26,860 nucleotides of DNA. It comes from UBA647 sp964400545 (lineage in GTDB: Bacteria > Acidobacteriota > Aminicenantia > UBA2199). Positions 1 to 7,676 of this stretch are shown in pieces (the stretch's first letter is position 1; each line of letters starts with the position of its first letter). Under the pieces are notes generated by a model. That model did no database searches. It was not told the origin of the DNA and saw only the letters and a list, made by a program, of their open reading frames with translations. The position numbers and the translations under genes were made by a program. The stretch is from positions 1 to 26,860 of the forward strand of contig CAYNUG010000015.1 of assembly GCA_964400545.1 (NCBI GenBank), in the 5' to 3' direction.

Positions 1-1041
1 ATTGAGTGGAAAGAGATCTATGCCGGAGAAAAAGCATATAAAAGGAACGGATCTTATCTTCCAGATGAGACTCCGGAACTTATCCGTGAATACAGAATCG
101 CAATAAAAGGCCCTCTGACAACTCCTGTGGGTGGAGGTTTCAGAAGTCTTAATGTGTCTTTAAGACAGATACTTGATCTCTATGCCTGCATCAGACCTGT
201 AAATTATATTAAAGGTGTCCCGTCTCCGATGAAAAATCCGGAGAAGTTGTACATAGTTCTCTTTAGAGAGAATACAGAAGATGTATATGCGGGAATAGAG
301 TTCGAATCGGACTCGATGGAAGCAGATAAGATAATCGCGCTGTTAAAGGAGTTCGGGAAAAATCCGAGAGAACATTCAGCTATTGGAATAAAGCCAATTT
401 CAGAGATGGGGACAAAGAGACTCGTCCGGATGGCGATCAGGTATGCAATTGATAATAACAGGAAGTCTGTTACTCTGGTTCATAAAGGGAACATAATGAA
501 ATTCACTGAAGGCTATTTCAAGAGCTGGGGTTATGAGTTAGCTAAAGAAGAGTTTAGAGATAAGATCGTTACTGAAGAGGAAATGTGGGAAGGCGCGTCA
601 ACAGAAGGGAAAATTCTGATAAATGACAGGATTGCCGATTCAATGTTTCAGCAGCTTTTACTCAGACCGGATGAATATGATATCCTTGCGACGCCTAACC
701 TGAATGGAGATTATTTATCTGATGCAGGTGCAGCTCAGGTAGGTGGTCTGGGAATGGCTCCGGGATCAAATGTCAGGGATGATATTGCTTTATTCGAAGC
801 GACGCATGGAACCGCACCTAAATATGCAGGTCAGGATAAAGTAAATCCGAGCTCCCTTCTGCTTTCCGGTGTAATGATGCTTGACTATATGAATTGGAAT
901 GAAGCTGCAGAAATGATCAGAAAAGCTCTGGAAAAGACTATCCTTCAGAAAAAAGTTACATATGATCTTGCTAGACAGCTTGATAATGTCACTCCGATGA
1001 AAGCATCCGAATTCGGAGATGCAATAATAGAAAATCTTTGA
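1..1041 (+). CDS. icd: NADP-dependent isocitrate dehydrogenase, 5' end cut off by the window
   Basis: Converts isocitrate to 2-oxoglutarate and CO2 in the TCA cycle. The reading frame is open from base 1, so the start lies outside the window; about 346 C-terminal residues remain of a protein that is about 416 in E. coli. The match is to the E. coli-type homodimeric enzyme: the substrate loop GPLTTPVGGG and the RSLNV segment (the serine phosphorylated by AceK in E. coli is conserved), then FRENTEDVYAGIE and HGTAPKYAGQDKVNP. The Lys-Tyr pair in APKYAG and the Tyr and Arg in TYDLAR correspond to the residues that read the 2'-phosphate of NADP, so NADP specificity is inferred. It is followed after 14 bases by a malate/lactate dehydrogenase gene with a GGAG ribosome binding site, suggesting one transcript. 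The family call is firm. Confidence 0.97.
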   Translation: MEWKEIYAGEKAYKRNGSYLPDETPELIREYRIAIKGPLTTPVGGGFRSLNVSLRQILDLYACIRPVNYIKGVPSPMKNPEKLYIVLFRENTEDVYAGIEFESDSMEADKIIALLKEFGKNPREHSAIGIKPISEMGTKRLVRMAIRYAIDNNRKSVTLVHKGNIMKFTEGYFKSWGYELAKEEFRDKIVTEEEMWEGASTEGKILINDRIADSMFQQLLLRPDEYDILATPNLNGDYLSDAGAAQVGGLGMAPGSNVRDDIALFEATHGTAPKYAGQDKVNPSSLLLSGVMMLDYMNWNEAAEMIRKALEKTILQKKVTYDLARQLDNVTPMKASEFGDAIIENL

Positions 1042-1055
1042 AATAAGGAGTTATT

Positions 1056-2141
1056 ATGAAAAAAAGAATTTTTGTGAAAACTAAAGAGTTAAAAGATTTT
1101 ACCGTTAATATTTTAAAGAACCAGGGACTTAGTGAATCTGATTCTCAGATCACGGCATCGGTGCTTCTTTCTGCAGATAGAAGAGGTATTGAATCGCATG
1201 GAGTGGCAAGGTTGAAGAGATATGTTGATGGTATAAAGAATGGTATAATAAAACTATCTCCTGAAATAAAAACCATAAAGGAAACTCCAGTCTCACTTGT
1301 TGTAGATGGTGGTGGCGGTATGGGTCAGCCTATAGCTTTTAATACAATGAAAAAATGTATAGAAAAGGCTAAGACGAATATGATTTGTTTTGCATCCATA
1401 AGAAATTCGAACCATTACGGAATCGCAGGTTTCTATTCTCTTATGGCACTTGAAGAAGATTTCATAGGTATTTCTCTTACAAATTCTGCCCCACTGGTGG
1501 TTCCAACTTTTGCCAAGGATGCAGTCATAGGAACTAATCCTATATCCGTCGGTGTTCCCGCAGATAAGCAGAGACCTTTTTTGCTTGATATGGCAACTTC
1601 AACCGTCCCTAGAGGGAAGCTTGAAGTTTATTCAAGAAGTGAGGAACCCATACCTGATTCATGGGCTACGGATGAAAGAGGGATCCCAACGGATGATTCT
1701 CTGAAAGTTCTTGACAATCTCCTGAATAGGAAAGGAGGAGGGCTTCTTCCTCTTGGAGGTGGGACAGAAAAGACCGGAGGTCATAAGGGATATGGTCTTG
1801 GAGCGATAGTTGACATATTTTCAGGAATATTATCATCTGGCGCAGTTGGGAAAAATGTTTACGGAAAAAAGGGGAAGCCACCGGAAGTAGCACATTTTCT
1901 TGGTGCGATAAATCCCGAAGCTTTTATGGGAACGGATGAGATCAAGAAAAATATGGATTCATACATAGAAATGCTGAAAGGTGCAAATAAAGCCGAAGGT
2001 CAGGAGAAAATTTATATAGCAGGTGAAAAAGAATTTATTGCCAATGAAAATAGTGGTGAAAAACTGAGTATTCAGCGTAAGGTTTTTGATATCCTTAACA
2101 GCCTTGGGGAGGAGTTTGATCTCGAACTGAAAGGTGAATAA
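1056..2141 (+). CDS. Malate/L-lactate dehydrogenase, Ldh_2 (type 2) family
   Basis: NAD(P)-dependent 2-hydroxyacid dehydrogenase of the Ldh_2 family (malate, L-lactate, ureidoglycolate or sulfolactate dehydrogenases), not the classical Rossmann-type Mdh. It has 361 residues, normal for the family. Visible family motifs are ADRRGIESHGVARL (His48), RNSNHYGIAG (His120, the expected catalytic histidine), GTNPISVGVP and FLLDMATS, and GGHKGYGLG near residue 245. The ATG at 1056 follows AAGGAG at a suitable distance. Its position directly after icd favours malate as substrate, so that the pair would feed a partial TCA cycle, but sequence alone does not separate malate from lactate in this family. 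The next gene starts one base after this stop codon. Confidence 0.9.
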   Translation: MKKRIFVKTKELKDFTVNILKNQGLSESDSQITASVLLSADRRGIESHGVARLKRYVDGIKNGIIKLSPEIKTIKETPVSLVVDGGGGMGQPIAFNTMKKCIEKAKTNMICFASIRNSNHYGIAGFYSLMALEEDFIGISLTNSAPLVVPTFAKDAVIGTNPISVGVPADKQRPFLLDMATSTVPRGKLEVYSRSEEPIPDSWATDERGIPTDDSLKVLDNLLNRKGGGLLPLGGGTEKTGGHKGYGLGAIVDIFSGILSSGAVGKNVYGKKGKPPEVAHFLGAINPEAFMGTDEIKKNMDSYIEMLKGANKAEGQEKIYIAGEKEFIANENSGEKLSIQRKVFDILNSLGEEFDLELKGE

Positions 2142-2142
2142 G

Positions 2143-2895
2143 ATGAAGAAATGTGAGAACTGCGGACATGAAATGAAACCTGAATATAAGTTCTGTCCTA
2201 ATTGCGGTTGTCCGGGTGAGGACAGAACGAATCCTCATTATTGGGAAAAACAATCAATGCGAAGCAGAAGAAAAGGGAAGACCCGTAATGCCATTGAAGC
2301 AAACAAGAAATACATTGAGATAGATGACAAAGATCCCTTTGCTTATAAAAATCTTGGAGACCTTTACTATTATACGGGGCAGATCGGACTTTCAATTGAG
2401 AACTATCTTAAATCTATTGAGCTAAAAGATGATTTTGCTGATACTTATTACTATCTTGGTATAAGTTATTACAGATCCGGAAAGATAAGAAAAGCTGTGA
2501 ATAGTCTTGAAAAATGTCTGGAGTTGAATCCGGACTTTGTTATCGCTTATTACTGGCTTGGGATTACATATTATCACGAAGGAGAGAGGCAGAAGGCAAT
2601 AGATTCTTTTGAGAAGCTTATTGTGCTTAATCCGGAATCTGTTATTGCTAATTATCATCTCGGAGTTAATTTCAGTTCTGTAGGTGAGCATGACAAAGCG
2701 ATTCCGTATTTCGAGAATGTTATTTCCGCAAGTCCTGACGATGAAGCTGTGCTGTACCATCTTGGTATCTCATACTTTAGGACAGGAAAGTTCCCTGAAG
2801 CTGTGGAAATGTTCCGTAAATCTGTAAAACTTAATCCTGAAGATAACAGATCTAAAAAAATGCTTGAATTTATGCTTAATGTTTCTGAAGTATGA
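2143..2895 (+). CDS. Zinc-ribbon plus TPR repeat protein
   Basis: A 250-residue protein of unknown role. Residues 1-25 form a short zinc ribbon (CENCG then CPNCG, four cysteines). Five clear tetratricopeptide repeats of 34 residues follow from about residue 67, each with the pattern Y-x-LG-x-x-Y-x-x-G-x-x-x-x-A and ending near LNP; a degenerate repeat precedes them. TPR arrays bind other proteins, so this is probably a scaffold or assembly factor. No signal peptide or membrane segment is seen, so it is cytoplasmic. I chose the ATG at 2143, one base after the mdh-like stop, with AAAGGTG upstream; a GTG nine bases earlier, inside the preceding gene, would add MNK. It is probably co-transcribed with icd and the dehydrogenase, but no functional link is evident. 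Confidence 0.85.
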   Translation: MKKCENCGHEMKPEYKFCPNCGCPGEDRTNPHYWEKQSMRSRRKGKTRNAIEANKKYIEIDDKDPFAYKNLGDLYYYTGQIGLSIENYLKSIELKDDFADTYYYLGISYYRSGKIRKAVNSLEKCLELNPDFVIAYYWLGITYYHEGERQKAIDSFEKLIVLNPESVIANYHLGVNFSSVGEHDKAIPYFENVISASPDDEAVLYHLGISYFRTGKFPEAVEMFRKSVKLNPEDNRSKKMLEFMLNVSEV

Positions 2896-2905
2896 ACAAT
2901 ATTGA

Positions 2906-3664
2906 ATGACCAAGCTTTCGACAAGGGGATTAACAAAGATTTATAATGGGATACCTGTAGTTAATAAAATAGATCTTAATATCAAAACAGGTCAGATCAT
3001 TGGATTGCTAGGACGGAACGGAGCAGGGAAGACCACGACATTTTTAATGTTATCAGGAATAGTTAAACCTGATTCAGGAGAAATATTCCTGGATGATCAA
3101 AAGCTAAATGGGATCCCTTCGTATAAAAGAGCTGAACTTGGCCTAATATATCTCCCCCAGCAAAATTCTGTTTTTTTGAAAACCACGGTTTTCAAGAATT
3201 TGTTTCAGATATTGGAGATGAAGACCAAAGTGGCTGAAGCGACAGAAAAAGCTTTTGAACTTATTGAAGATTTCGGACTTATGGATGTTCGTAACTCATT
3301 AGCTTTTCAGTTGTCCGGAGGTGAAAAAAGACGCCTCGAAATTGCCAGAGCGATGATAATGAAACCGAAGTTCCTTTTTCTTGATGAGCCTTTTACAGGA
3401 ATAGATCCAATTACTATACTGGAAATTCAAAAAACAGTTCTTAAACTTAAGGACAGAGGGATCGGAATAATAATTACTGATCACAATGTCATGGATACTT
3501 TTAATATAACTGATAAGGTTTATGTCATTCACAAAGGAAAGATCCTGAATTATGGAAGTCCTTCCGAGATAGTAAAGGAAGAAAAGACAAAACAACTATT
3601 TCTCGGGGATGATTTTGAATGGGAACGTTCCTCTTCACTACCGAAAGATCGCAAAAATTCCTAA
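2906..3664 (+). CDS. lptB: LptB-like ABC transporter ATP-binding protein
   Basis: Cytoplasmic ATPase expected to power lipopolysaccharide extraction from the inner membrane with LptF/LptG. All ABC motifs are present in the 252 residues: Walker A GRNGAGKTT (36-44), Q-loop YLPQQ (82-86), signature LSGGE (136-140), Walker B FLFLDEP (156-162) and H-loop TDHN (191-194). The match to LptB rather than to branched-chain amino acid LivF/LivG rests on YLPQxxSVF with Phe90 (E. coli LptB Phe90 contacts LptFG), on EPFTGIDP, and on the LGDDF near the C-terminus, where E. coli has LGEDF. About 13 extra residues follow. An in-frame TGA immediately before the ATG fixes the upstream limit, and the ribosome binding site is weak. 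It sits 10 bases after the TPR gene; lptA, lptC and rpoN, its usual neighbours, are absent. A different exporter of the same superfamily remains possible. Confidence 0.8.
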   Translation: MTKLSTRGLTKIYNGIPVVNKIDLNIKTGQIIGLLGRNGAGKTTTFLMLSGIVKPDSGEIFLDDQKLNGIPSYKRAELGLIYLPQQNSVFLKTTVFKNLFQILEMKTKVAEATEKAFELIEDFGLMDVRNSLAFQLSGGEKRRLEIARAMIMKPKFLFLDEPFTGIDPITILEIQKTVLKLKDRGIGIIITDHNVMDTFNITDKVYVIHKGKILNYGSPSEIVKEEKTKQLFLGDDFEWERSSSLPKDRKNS

Positions 3665-3725
3665 AAAAAGCAAAATTGCGGTAATTTTTCACGGGAATCT
3701 CTCCGTTTATGACCTCGATCCTGTC

Positions 3726-3754
3726 TTGATTTATTTTCTACGTTAAAATATACT
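3726..3754 (+). promoter_or_regulatory. Sigma70-type promoter for the SPFH/zinc-ribbon operon
   Basis: TTGATT at 3726-3731 and TATACT at 3749-3754 are separated by exactly 17 bases, close to the sigma70 consensus. The start of transcription would fall near 3761, about 33 bases before the ATG at 3794. It lies in the 129-base gap after the LptB-like gene, which separates that gene from the operon. Read by eye only. Confidence 0.55.
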
Positions 3755-3793
3755 AAAACAGGAAGTATTAAAACATAAAAAGCGGAGTTAAGA

Positions 3794-4306
3794 ATGGATG
3801 TTAAAAAAAGAGCAGAAAAACAAAAGAACTGGATCGAAAGAGGATTACATAAGATCCCCGGATTCAAGGGGTATTATGAAAGGGAATTGCGAAGGGATTC
3901 GGACAAACTTCAGCGTGATTTTATTGTATTAAAACTGAACGAAGGGCTTGATGTGTTCAGGGAGATCATAAAAAGTGTTACGCGAAAGAGCGATCTTAAG
4001 CAATTAACAGAATATGGAGAACTACAGAAATATTTTGAAAAAGTTATCAATAATATAAAGTACAGTGACAGAGGATACAGCGGTTTTTTTGATCTTATTA
4101 AAGTTAAAGAGGATGAACTGGATGTGATCTATGAAAAGGATCTTGAAATAGTTGATTCGGTTTTAAAGTTCAAAGAGGATCTTATGACATACAGAGATAT
4201 TACTTCAGATCCAGATAAACTTAGAAAGATCCGAAAATTAATTGAAGGAATAGAAAAGGCCTATAAGAACAGGAATGAGATACTGAAAGGTTTTGGTACA
4301 AAATAA
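3794..4306 (+). CDS. Helical protein of unknown function, first gene of the SPFH operon
   Basis: I cannot assign a named family. The 170 residues are highly charged, probably all-helical, and have no cysteine pairs, signal peptide or membrane span. The N-terminal stretch around residues 10-40 (IERGLHKIPGFKGYYEREL, then a run of Arg, Asp and Lys) resembles a conserved segment I associate with uncharacterised proteins encoded beside SPFH-domain genes in several phyla; the rest is weaker coiled-coil-like sequence. The ATG is preceded by GCGGAG at 6 bases. The gene is 11 bases upstream of the SPFH gene and behind the promoter at 3726, so it should be made together with it. By position it takes the place PspA has beside ydjGHI in Bacillus subtilis, but PspA itself is longer and not recognisable here. 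A membrane-peripheral partner of the SPFH protein is inference. Confidence 0.75.
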   Translation: MDVKKRAEKQKNWIERGLHKIPGFKGYYERELRRDSDKLQRDFIVLKLNEGLDVFREIIKSVTRKSDLKQLTEYGELQKYFEKVINNIKYSDRGYSGFFDLIKVKEDELDVIYEKDLEIVDSVLKFKEDLMTYRDITSDPDKLRKIRKLIEGIEKAYKNRNEILKGFGTK

Positions 4307-4317
4307 GGGAGGTATGA

Positions 4318-5367
4318 ATGAAACTGGAAATATTCAAATATTTTGACGATACAGGAAAAGAAATTTCCCACAGGATTCCCGAATCCGGATCTGCTGATAT
4401 AAAAATGGGTGCCCAATTGATAGTTCAGGAGAATCAGGCAGCGGTTTTTTTCAGAGATGGCAAAGCTCTCGATACTTTCACTTCAGGCAGACATGTTTTG
4501 TCGACCATGAATATTCCATTACTTACGAAACTGTTATCACTTCCGTTCGGTTTCAAGTCTCCTTTTCAGGCACAGGTGTATTTTCTTAATCTTCAAACAT
4601 TCCTTGACTTGAAATGGGGAACAAAGGAGCCTGTCAGTTTTAAAGATTCGGAACTGGGATATGTAAGACTGAGGGCATTCGGAGTCTATTCGATTAAGGT
4701 CACAAATCCCCAGTTATTTATTGGTGAAGCTGTAGGAACAAAAGCAATATATACTACTGATGAAATTGAAGATTTTTTGAGGAATATAATAGTAGGAAGG
4801 TTAAATGATCTGCTTGGAGAGAATCTAAAGACAATATTTGATCTTCCCCAATATTTTGACGAACTTGCTGTGGGAATAAAATCAAGGATAGGAGATGATT
4901 TTGCCAAATACGGATTATCTGTTTCTGACTTTGTTATTAATTCAATAACCCCTCCGGAAGAAGTACAAAAAAGTATAGATGAAAGAGCCGGGATGGGGGC
5001 TGTTGGAGATATGGGAAAATTCATGAACTTTAAAGCAGCCAAATCTATGGAAAAAGCAGCAGAGGCCGGAGGAGAAGCTTCCTCCGGAATGGGAATGGGC
5101 CTGGGTGCAGGATTCGGAATGATGATGCCGGGAATGATAAATCAGTCAATGAATAAAGCAGGGCAAAATAACGGACAGAGTGTTCAGAATCCGGCTTCCG
5201 TTATGGTCTGCCCCAAATGTAATACACCGAATCCTGTTGGAGCGAAATTTTGTTCTGAATGTGGAAACAAGCTTGATCAGGGGAAATTTTGCACAAAATG
5301 TGGATCCCTACTTTCAGCAGATGCAAAATTCTGTAGTAAATGTGGTGAAAAAGTTCTGGAAAAATGA
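4318..5367 (+). CDS. SPFH-domain protein with two C-terminal zinc ribbons (YdjI-like)
   Basis: Residues about 25-220 match the SPFH (stomatin/prohibitin/flotillin/HflK) family, in the branch typified by B. subtilis YdjI and often labelled virion core protein: VQENQAAVFFRDGKA, TFTSGRHVLST and a LRAFGVYSIKVTNP strand. A low-complexity Gly/Met/Ala linker (225-290) leads to two zinc ribbons, with cysteines 298/301/312/315 and 325/328/339/342. There is no N-terminal membrane helix, so binding to membrane would be peripheral or through partners. Proteins of this family build oligomeric membrane scaffolds. The ATG follows a strong GGGAGG ribbon of purines. The stop overlaps the next start by 4 bases (ATGA), so the two proteins should be made in similar amounts. 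Function beyond membrane scaffolding is not known from the sequence. Confidence 0.88.
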   Translation: MKLEIFKYFDDTGKEISHRIPESGSADIKMGAQLIVQENQAAVFFRDGKALDTFTSGRHVLSTMNIPLLTKLLSLPFGFKSPFQAQVYFLNLQTFLDLKWGTKEPVSFKDSELGYVRLRAFGVYSIKVTNPQLFIGEAVGTKAIYTTDEIEDFLRNIIVGRLNDLLGENLKTIFDLPQYFDELAVGIKSRIGDDFAKYGLSVSDFVINSITPPEEVQKSIDERAGMGAVGDMGKFMNFKAAKSMEKAAEAGGEASSGMGMGLGAGFGMMMPGMINQSMNKAGQNNGQSVQNPASVMVCPKCNTPNPVGAKFCSECGNKLDQGKFCTKCGSLLSADAKFCSKCGEKVLEK

Positions 5368-6071
5368 TATTTGAATGTCCTAAATGTGGAGGACAGAACC
5401 GATTAGAGTTTGCTGAAAATGAATTTATCAGGTGTACTTATTGTAACAGTTATTCTTACATCGATCTTGACGGGATCATATCGGTATATACTTATAAATC
5501 TCTCATTAATATAGAAGATACGACACTTTTCCTGAAGAAAGATTTTGACAAGACAGGTTTTTCTGAAAAATTCAAAGTAATTAGCAGTTATCCTGTGTAT
5601 GTACCTTTTTGGGATTTTGATGCTGACAAGGCTTTATTGGCCGGTAGTTCACAAATTGAAGATGATAGCACTTTAAGACCGTCAGAAGAGAAGGTTATTT
5701 TTGATTTTGATGAAATAAAGGGCTCAATAGAAATATTAGAACCTGATCGGATACCAGAGAAAGATGAAAAAAAAACATTGTGTTATCTCCCTTTTTATAA
5801 AGTGATTATCAGTTATAGAGAAGAGAAATATGATTTTTTTGTTAATGGAATGAATGGAGAAATATCCGGAGATCCAATCCCTTTTGTTTCCGTACAGGAA
5901 GCCGGATCTTTATTTCCCCAATTTCTTTTGATCTTTGTGGTAGCTGTGATAGTCAATTTTGTTTTCAACAATCTTTTGCTTTCTATTTTCGCTAATATTG
6001 TTGCTGTTTATCTTCTTTTCAGTTTTTCAATTTCAAAGATCAATAGAAAACTATATAAAAATGAACATTAA
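5364..6071 (+). CDS. Zinc-ribbon membrane protein A of the SPFH operon (YdjG/YdjH-like)
   Basis: A 235-residue protein: an N-terminal zinc ribbon (Cys5, 8, 24, 27), a soluble middle part, and two closely spaced membrane helices near 184-203 and 205-224, leaving a short basic tail. The middle part holds two aromatic-proline motifs, YVPFWDF (79-85) and YLPFYKV (141-147); the second is followed by FFVNGMNGEISG. The same modules recur in the next two proteins, so the three are probably diverged copies. The layout (ribbon in the cytoplasm, C-terminal anchor, neighbour of an SPFH gene) is that of YdjG/YdjH of B. subtilis, which help hold PspA and the SPFH protein at the membrane. Orientation and function are inferred. 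Both ends overlap neighbouring genes. Confidence 0.82.
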   Translation: MIFECPKCGGQNRLEFAENEFIRCTYCNSYSYIDLDGIISVYTYKSLINIEDTTLFLKKDFDKTGFSEKFKVISSYPVYVPFWDFDADKALLAGSSQIEDDSTLRPSEEKVIFDFDEIKGSIEILEPDRIPEKDEKKTLCYLPFYKVIISYREEKYDFFVNGMNGEISGDPIPFVSVQEAGSLFPQFLLIFVVAVIVNFVFNNLLLSIFANIVAVYLLFSFSISKINRKLYKNEH

Positions 6072-7086
6072 GGTGATTTCATGCAGTGAATGTGGCGCGC
6101 CTCTAAGAGTGTCGGAGGGGCAGTTTTTATCTCTGTGCAAATTCTGTAACGTTAAATATTATGTCAAACAGGATTTTCCCCCGGCAATAACGATCAAGGA
6201 TAATGTCGGTCTTAAAGATGCAAAAATGATTGTTCTTGACCAATTGAGGAATAAGTTTGTTTCCAAAGGATTTCTTTCAAATTCATTTTTTGAAAAAGGA
6301 ACCCTTTTTTTCATTCCCATGATAGAGATCAGAGGTATTAAGATTAAATCGACATCTGAAAAGATCAATGGTAAAAATGAGTTTGGTTATACTGCATATG
6401 ACTATATTGAGAACGGCAGTAATTTGAGTGATATTGAAATTGATTTTATTGAAGGATCTATTTTGGAAAATGGTTTGCTGGATGCTGATCAAACTGAATA
6501 CAATATTTCTGATATGAGGAAAAAAGGGGTTGTACTTCCTCTTAAATCCGATTTCATGTTAAGAGAGAATAGTATACAGGATGAACAGAATATTGTTGAA
6601 AAACATATCAGAATAATCTATTTTCCTATTTGGGAAATCAATTATAGTTACAGTGGAATAGTGTTTAAAAGTTATATATCAGCAATTGACGGTACACCAA
6701 TTAAAATCCAGGCGATCAAGGACCATAGAAGAAAAGTGTTATTTTCAATATTAGGAATATTCAGCATTGGTATCTTTATTGCGAGGGGATTGAAATTTTT
6801 TCTATTATTTTTGGTAGGATCAAAGTTGGGAATGCAGAACAGCAGTATAATGGTTGGATTTTCGATGTTTGGAGCTCTTGCCGCAATAATAGTTGGCAGT
6901 CTGTTGATGCCCTTTTTCTGGGAAATGTTTGCTTTTAGAGAGATCGTGTTGATAAGAAAGGACGGGATCGAAAGCCATTTAATAAATTATTCAGAGAATA
7001 GTTTTACAAAGTTTCTTAAAGGAGTGTTGAAAAAAGTTGAATTTTTTTTTACTGTAAACAAAATTGACGATGGTAGAAAGTATTAA
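6061..7086 (+). CDS. Zinc-ribbon membrane protein B of the SPFH operon
   Basis: A 341-residue protein built like its neighbour: zinc ribbon Cys8, 11, 26, 29; aromatic modules FFIPMIEI (83-90) and YFPIWEI (187-193), the second followed by SAIDGTP; then hydrophobic segments at about 226-252 and 263-285 and a cytoplasm-like basic tail. I chose the ATG at 6061, which overlaps the previous gene by 11 bases and puts the first ribbon cysteine at residue 8, as in the sister proteins; the frame stays open further upstream, but that would add hydrophobic sequence read from the other gene's membrane-helix codons. The Shine-Dalgarno signal is poor, so translation probably depends on coupling. The family call (YdjG/YdjH-like zinc-ribbon protein) is by architecture only. 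Confidence 0.8.
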   Translation: MNIKVISCSECGAPLRVSEGQFLSLCKFCNVKYYVKQDFPPAITIKDNVGLKDAKMIVLDQLRNKFVSKGFLSNSFFEKGTLFFIPMIEIRGIKIKSTSEKINGKNEFGYTAYDYIENGSNLSDIEIDFIEGSILENGLLDADQTEYNISDMRKKGVVLPLKSDFMLRENSIQDEQNIVEKHIRIIYFPIWEINYSYSGIVFKSYISAIDGTPIKIQAIKDHRRKVLFSILGIFSIGIFIARGLKFFLLFLVGSKLGMQNSSIMVGFSMFGALAAIIVGSLLMPFFWEMFAFREIVLIRKDGIESHLINYSENSFTKFLKGVLKKVEFFFTVNKIDDGRKY

Positions 7087-7654
7087 ACTTAAGTGTGACA
7101 AGTGTTCCCGGAATCTCTCCGGGAGGAATAATAGTAAGGTTTTTTTCTGCCTTTCTTGTGGAAGAGGTTGTGATGTCAGTGGGGCAAGCAGAGTTTGCTA
7201 CGATATGAGGTTCGCTCTTCCGGGAAAAAAGAGGGACCTTCCTATGGAATATTTTCCTTTCTGGCATTTAAAGTGTTCGTTTGTTGTGGAGAACACTTCA
7301 GATGCAAGTAGTCTTGAAGGTGAAGATGATTTTTATATTCCTGCATTTTTCATCAAGAATATTAACTATTTCGGTGATATCGGATTGTATTATATGCAAA
7401 AAGAGATCAAACCCGGGTATGGAGAAAAACTTGATCTACAGGTATTTCCTGCAGACAGAGGGTTAAATGATGCATTGAATTATCCCTATATCTATCTCAT
7501 GAAAGAATATTCAAAGAAAATCGAAGTTGAGTTTTTGAATGTAAAGATCACCAAGAGTGAAAAAGCTCTGATATTAGTGCCTTTCTACAAAAAAGATCAT
7601 TCTTATTATGATTCATTTCTCTTATGGAAATATCCGTCAGGAGCATTGATCTGA
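7070..7654 (+). CDS. Soluble zinc-ribbon protein C of the SPFH operon
   Basis: 194 residues with an N-terminal zinc ribbon (Cys9, 12, 27, 30) and the same aromatic modules as the two preceding products: YFPFWHL near residue 61, YIPAFFI in the middle and LVPFYKK near residue 165, followed by YPSGALI at the end. Unlike its sisters it has no membrane segment, so it should be cytoplasmic and could cap or regulate the two membrane-bound copies. The ATG at 7070 overlaps the previous gene by 17 bases; a TTG six bases earlier is possible but less likely. It is the last gene of the operon; glycerol kinase starts 22 bases later with its own strong ribosome binding site. No named family is recognised beyond the zinc ribbon. 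Confidence 0.75.
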   Translation: MVESIKLKCDKCSRNLSGRNNSKVFFCLSCGRGCDVSGASRVCYDMRFALPGKKRDLPMEYFPFWHLKCSFVVENTSDASSLEGEDDFYIPAFFIKNINYFGDIGLYYMQKEIKPGYGEKLDLQVFPADRGLNDALNYPYIYLMKEYSKKIEVEFLNVKITKSEKALILVPFYKKDHSYYDSFLLWKYPSGALI

Positions 7655-7676
7655 TGATTCAGGAGGTTAGATAGTA

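Noticed and set aside
1666..1893. Minus-strand open frames within the dehydrogenase, TPR, glpK, propeller and pyk genes.
   Set aside because: They are antisense shadows of well supported genes with no domain or ribosome binding site.
3665..3725. GCAAAATTGC palindrome followed by T-rich sequence as a terminator for the LptB-like gene.
   Set aside because: The stem has only four pairs and the T-run is interrupted; not convincing.
5959..6060. A longer start for zinc-ribbon protein B that would add a hydrophobic N-terminus.
   Set aside because: It reads the membrane-helix codons of protein A in another frame; hydrophobicity is a by-product, and the ATG at 6061 matches the sister proteins.
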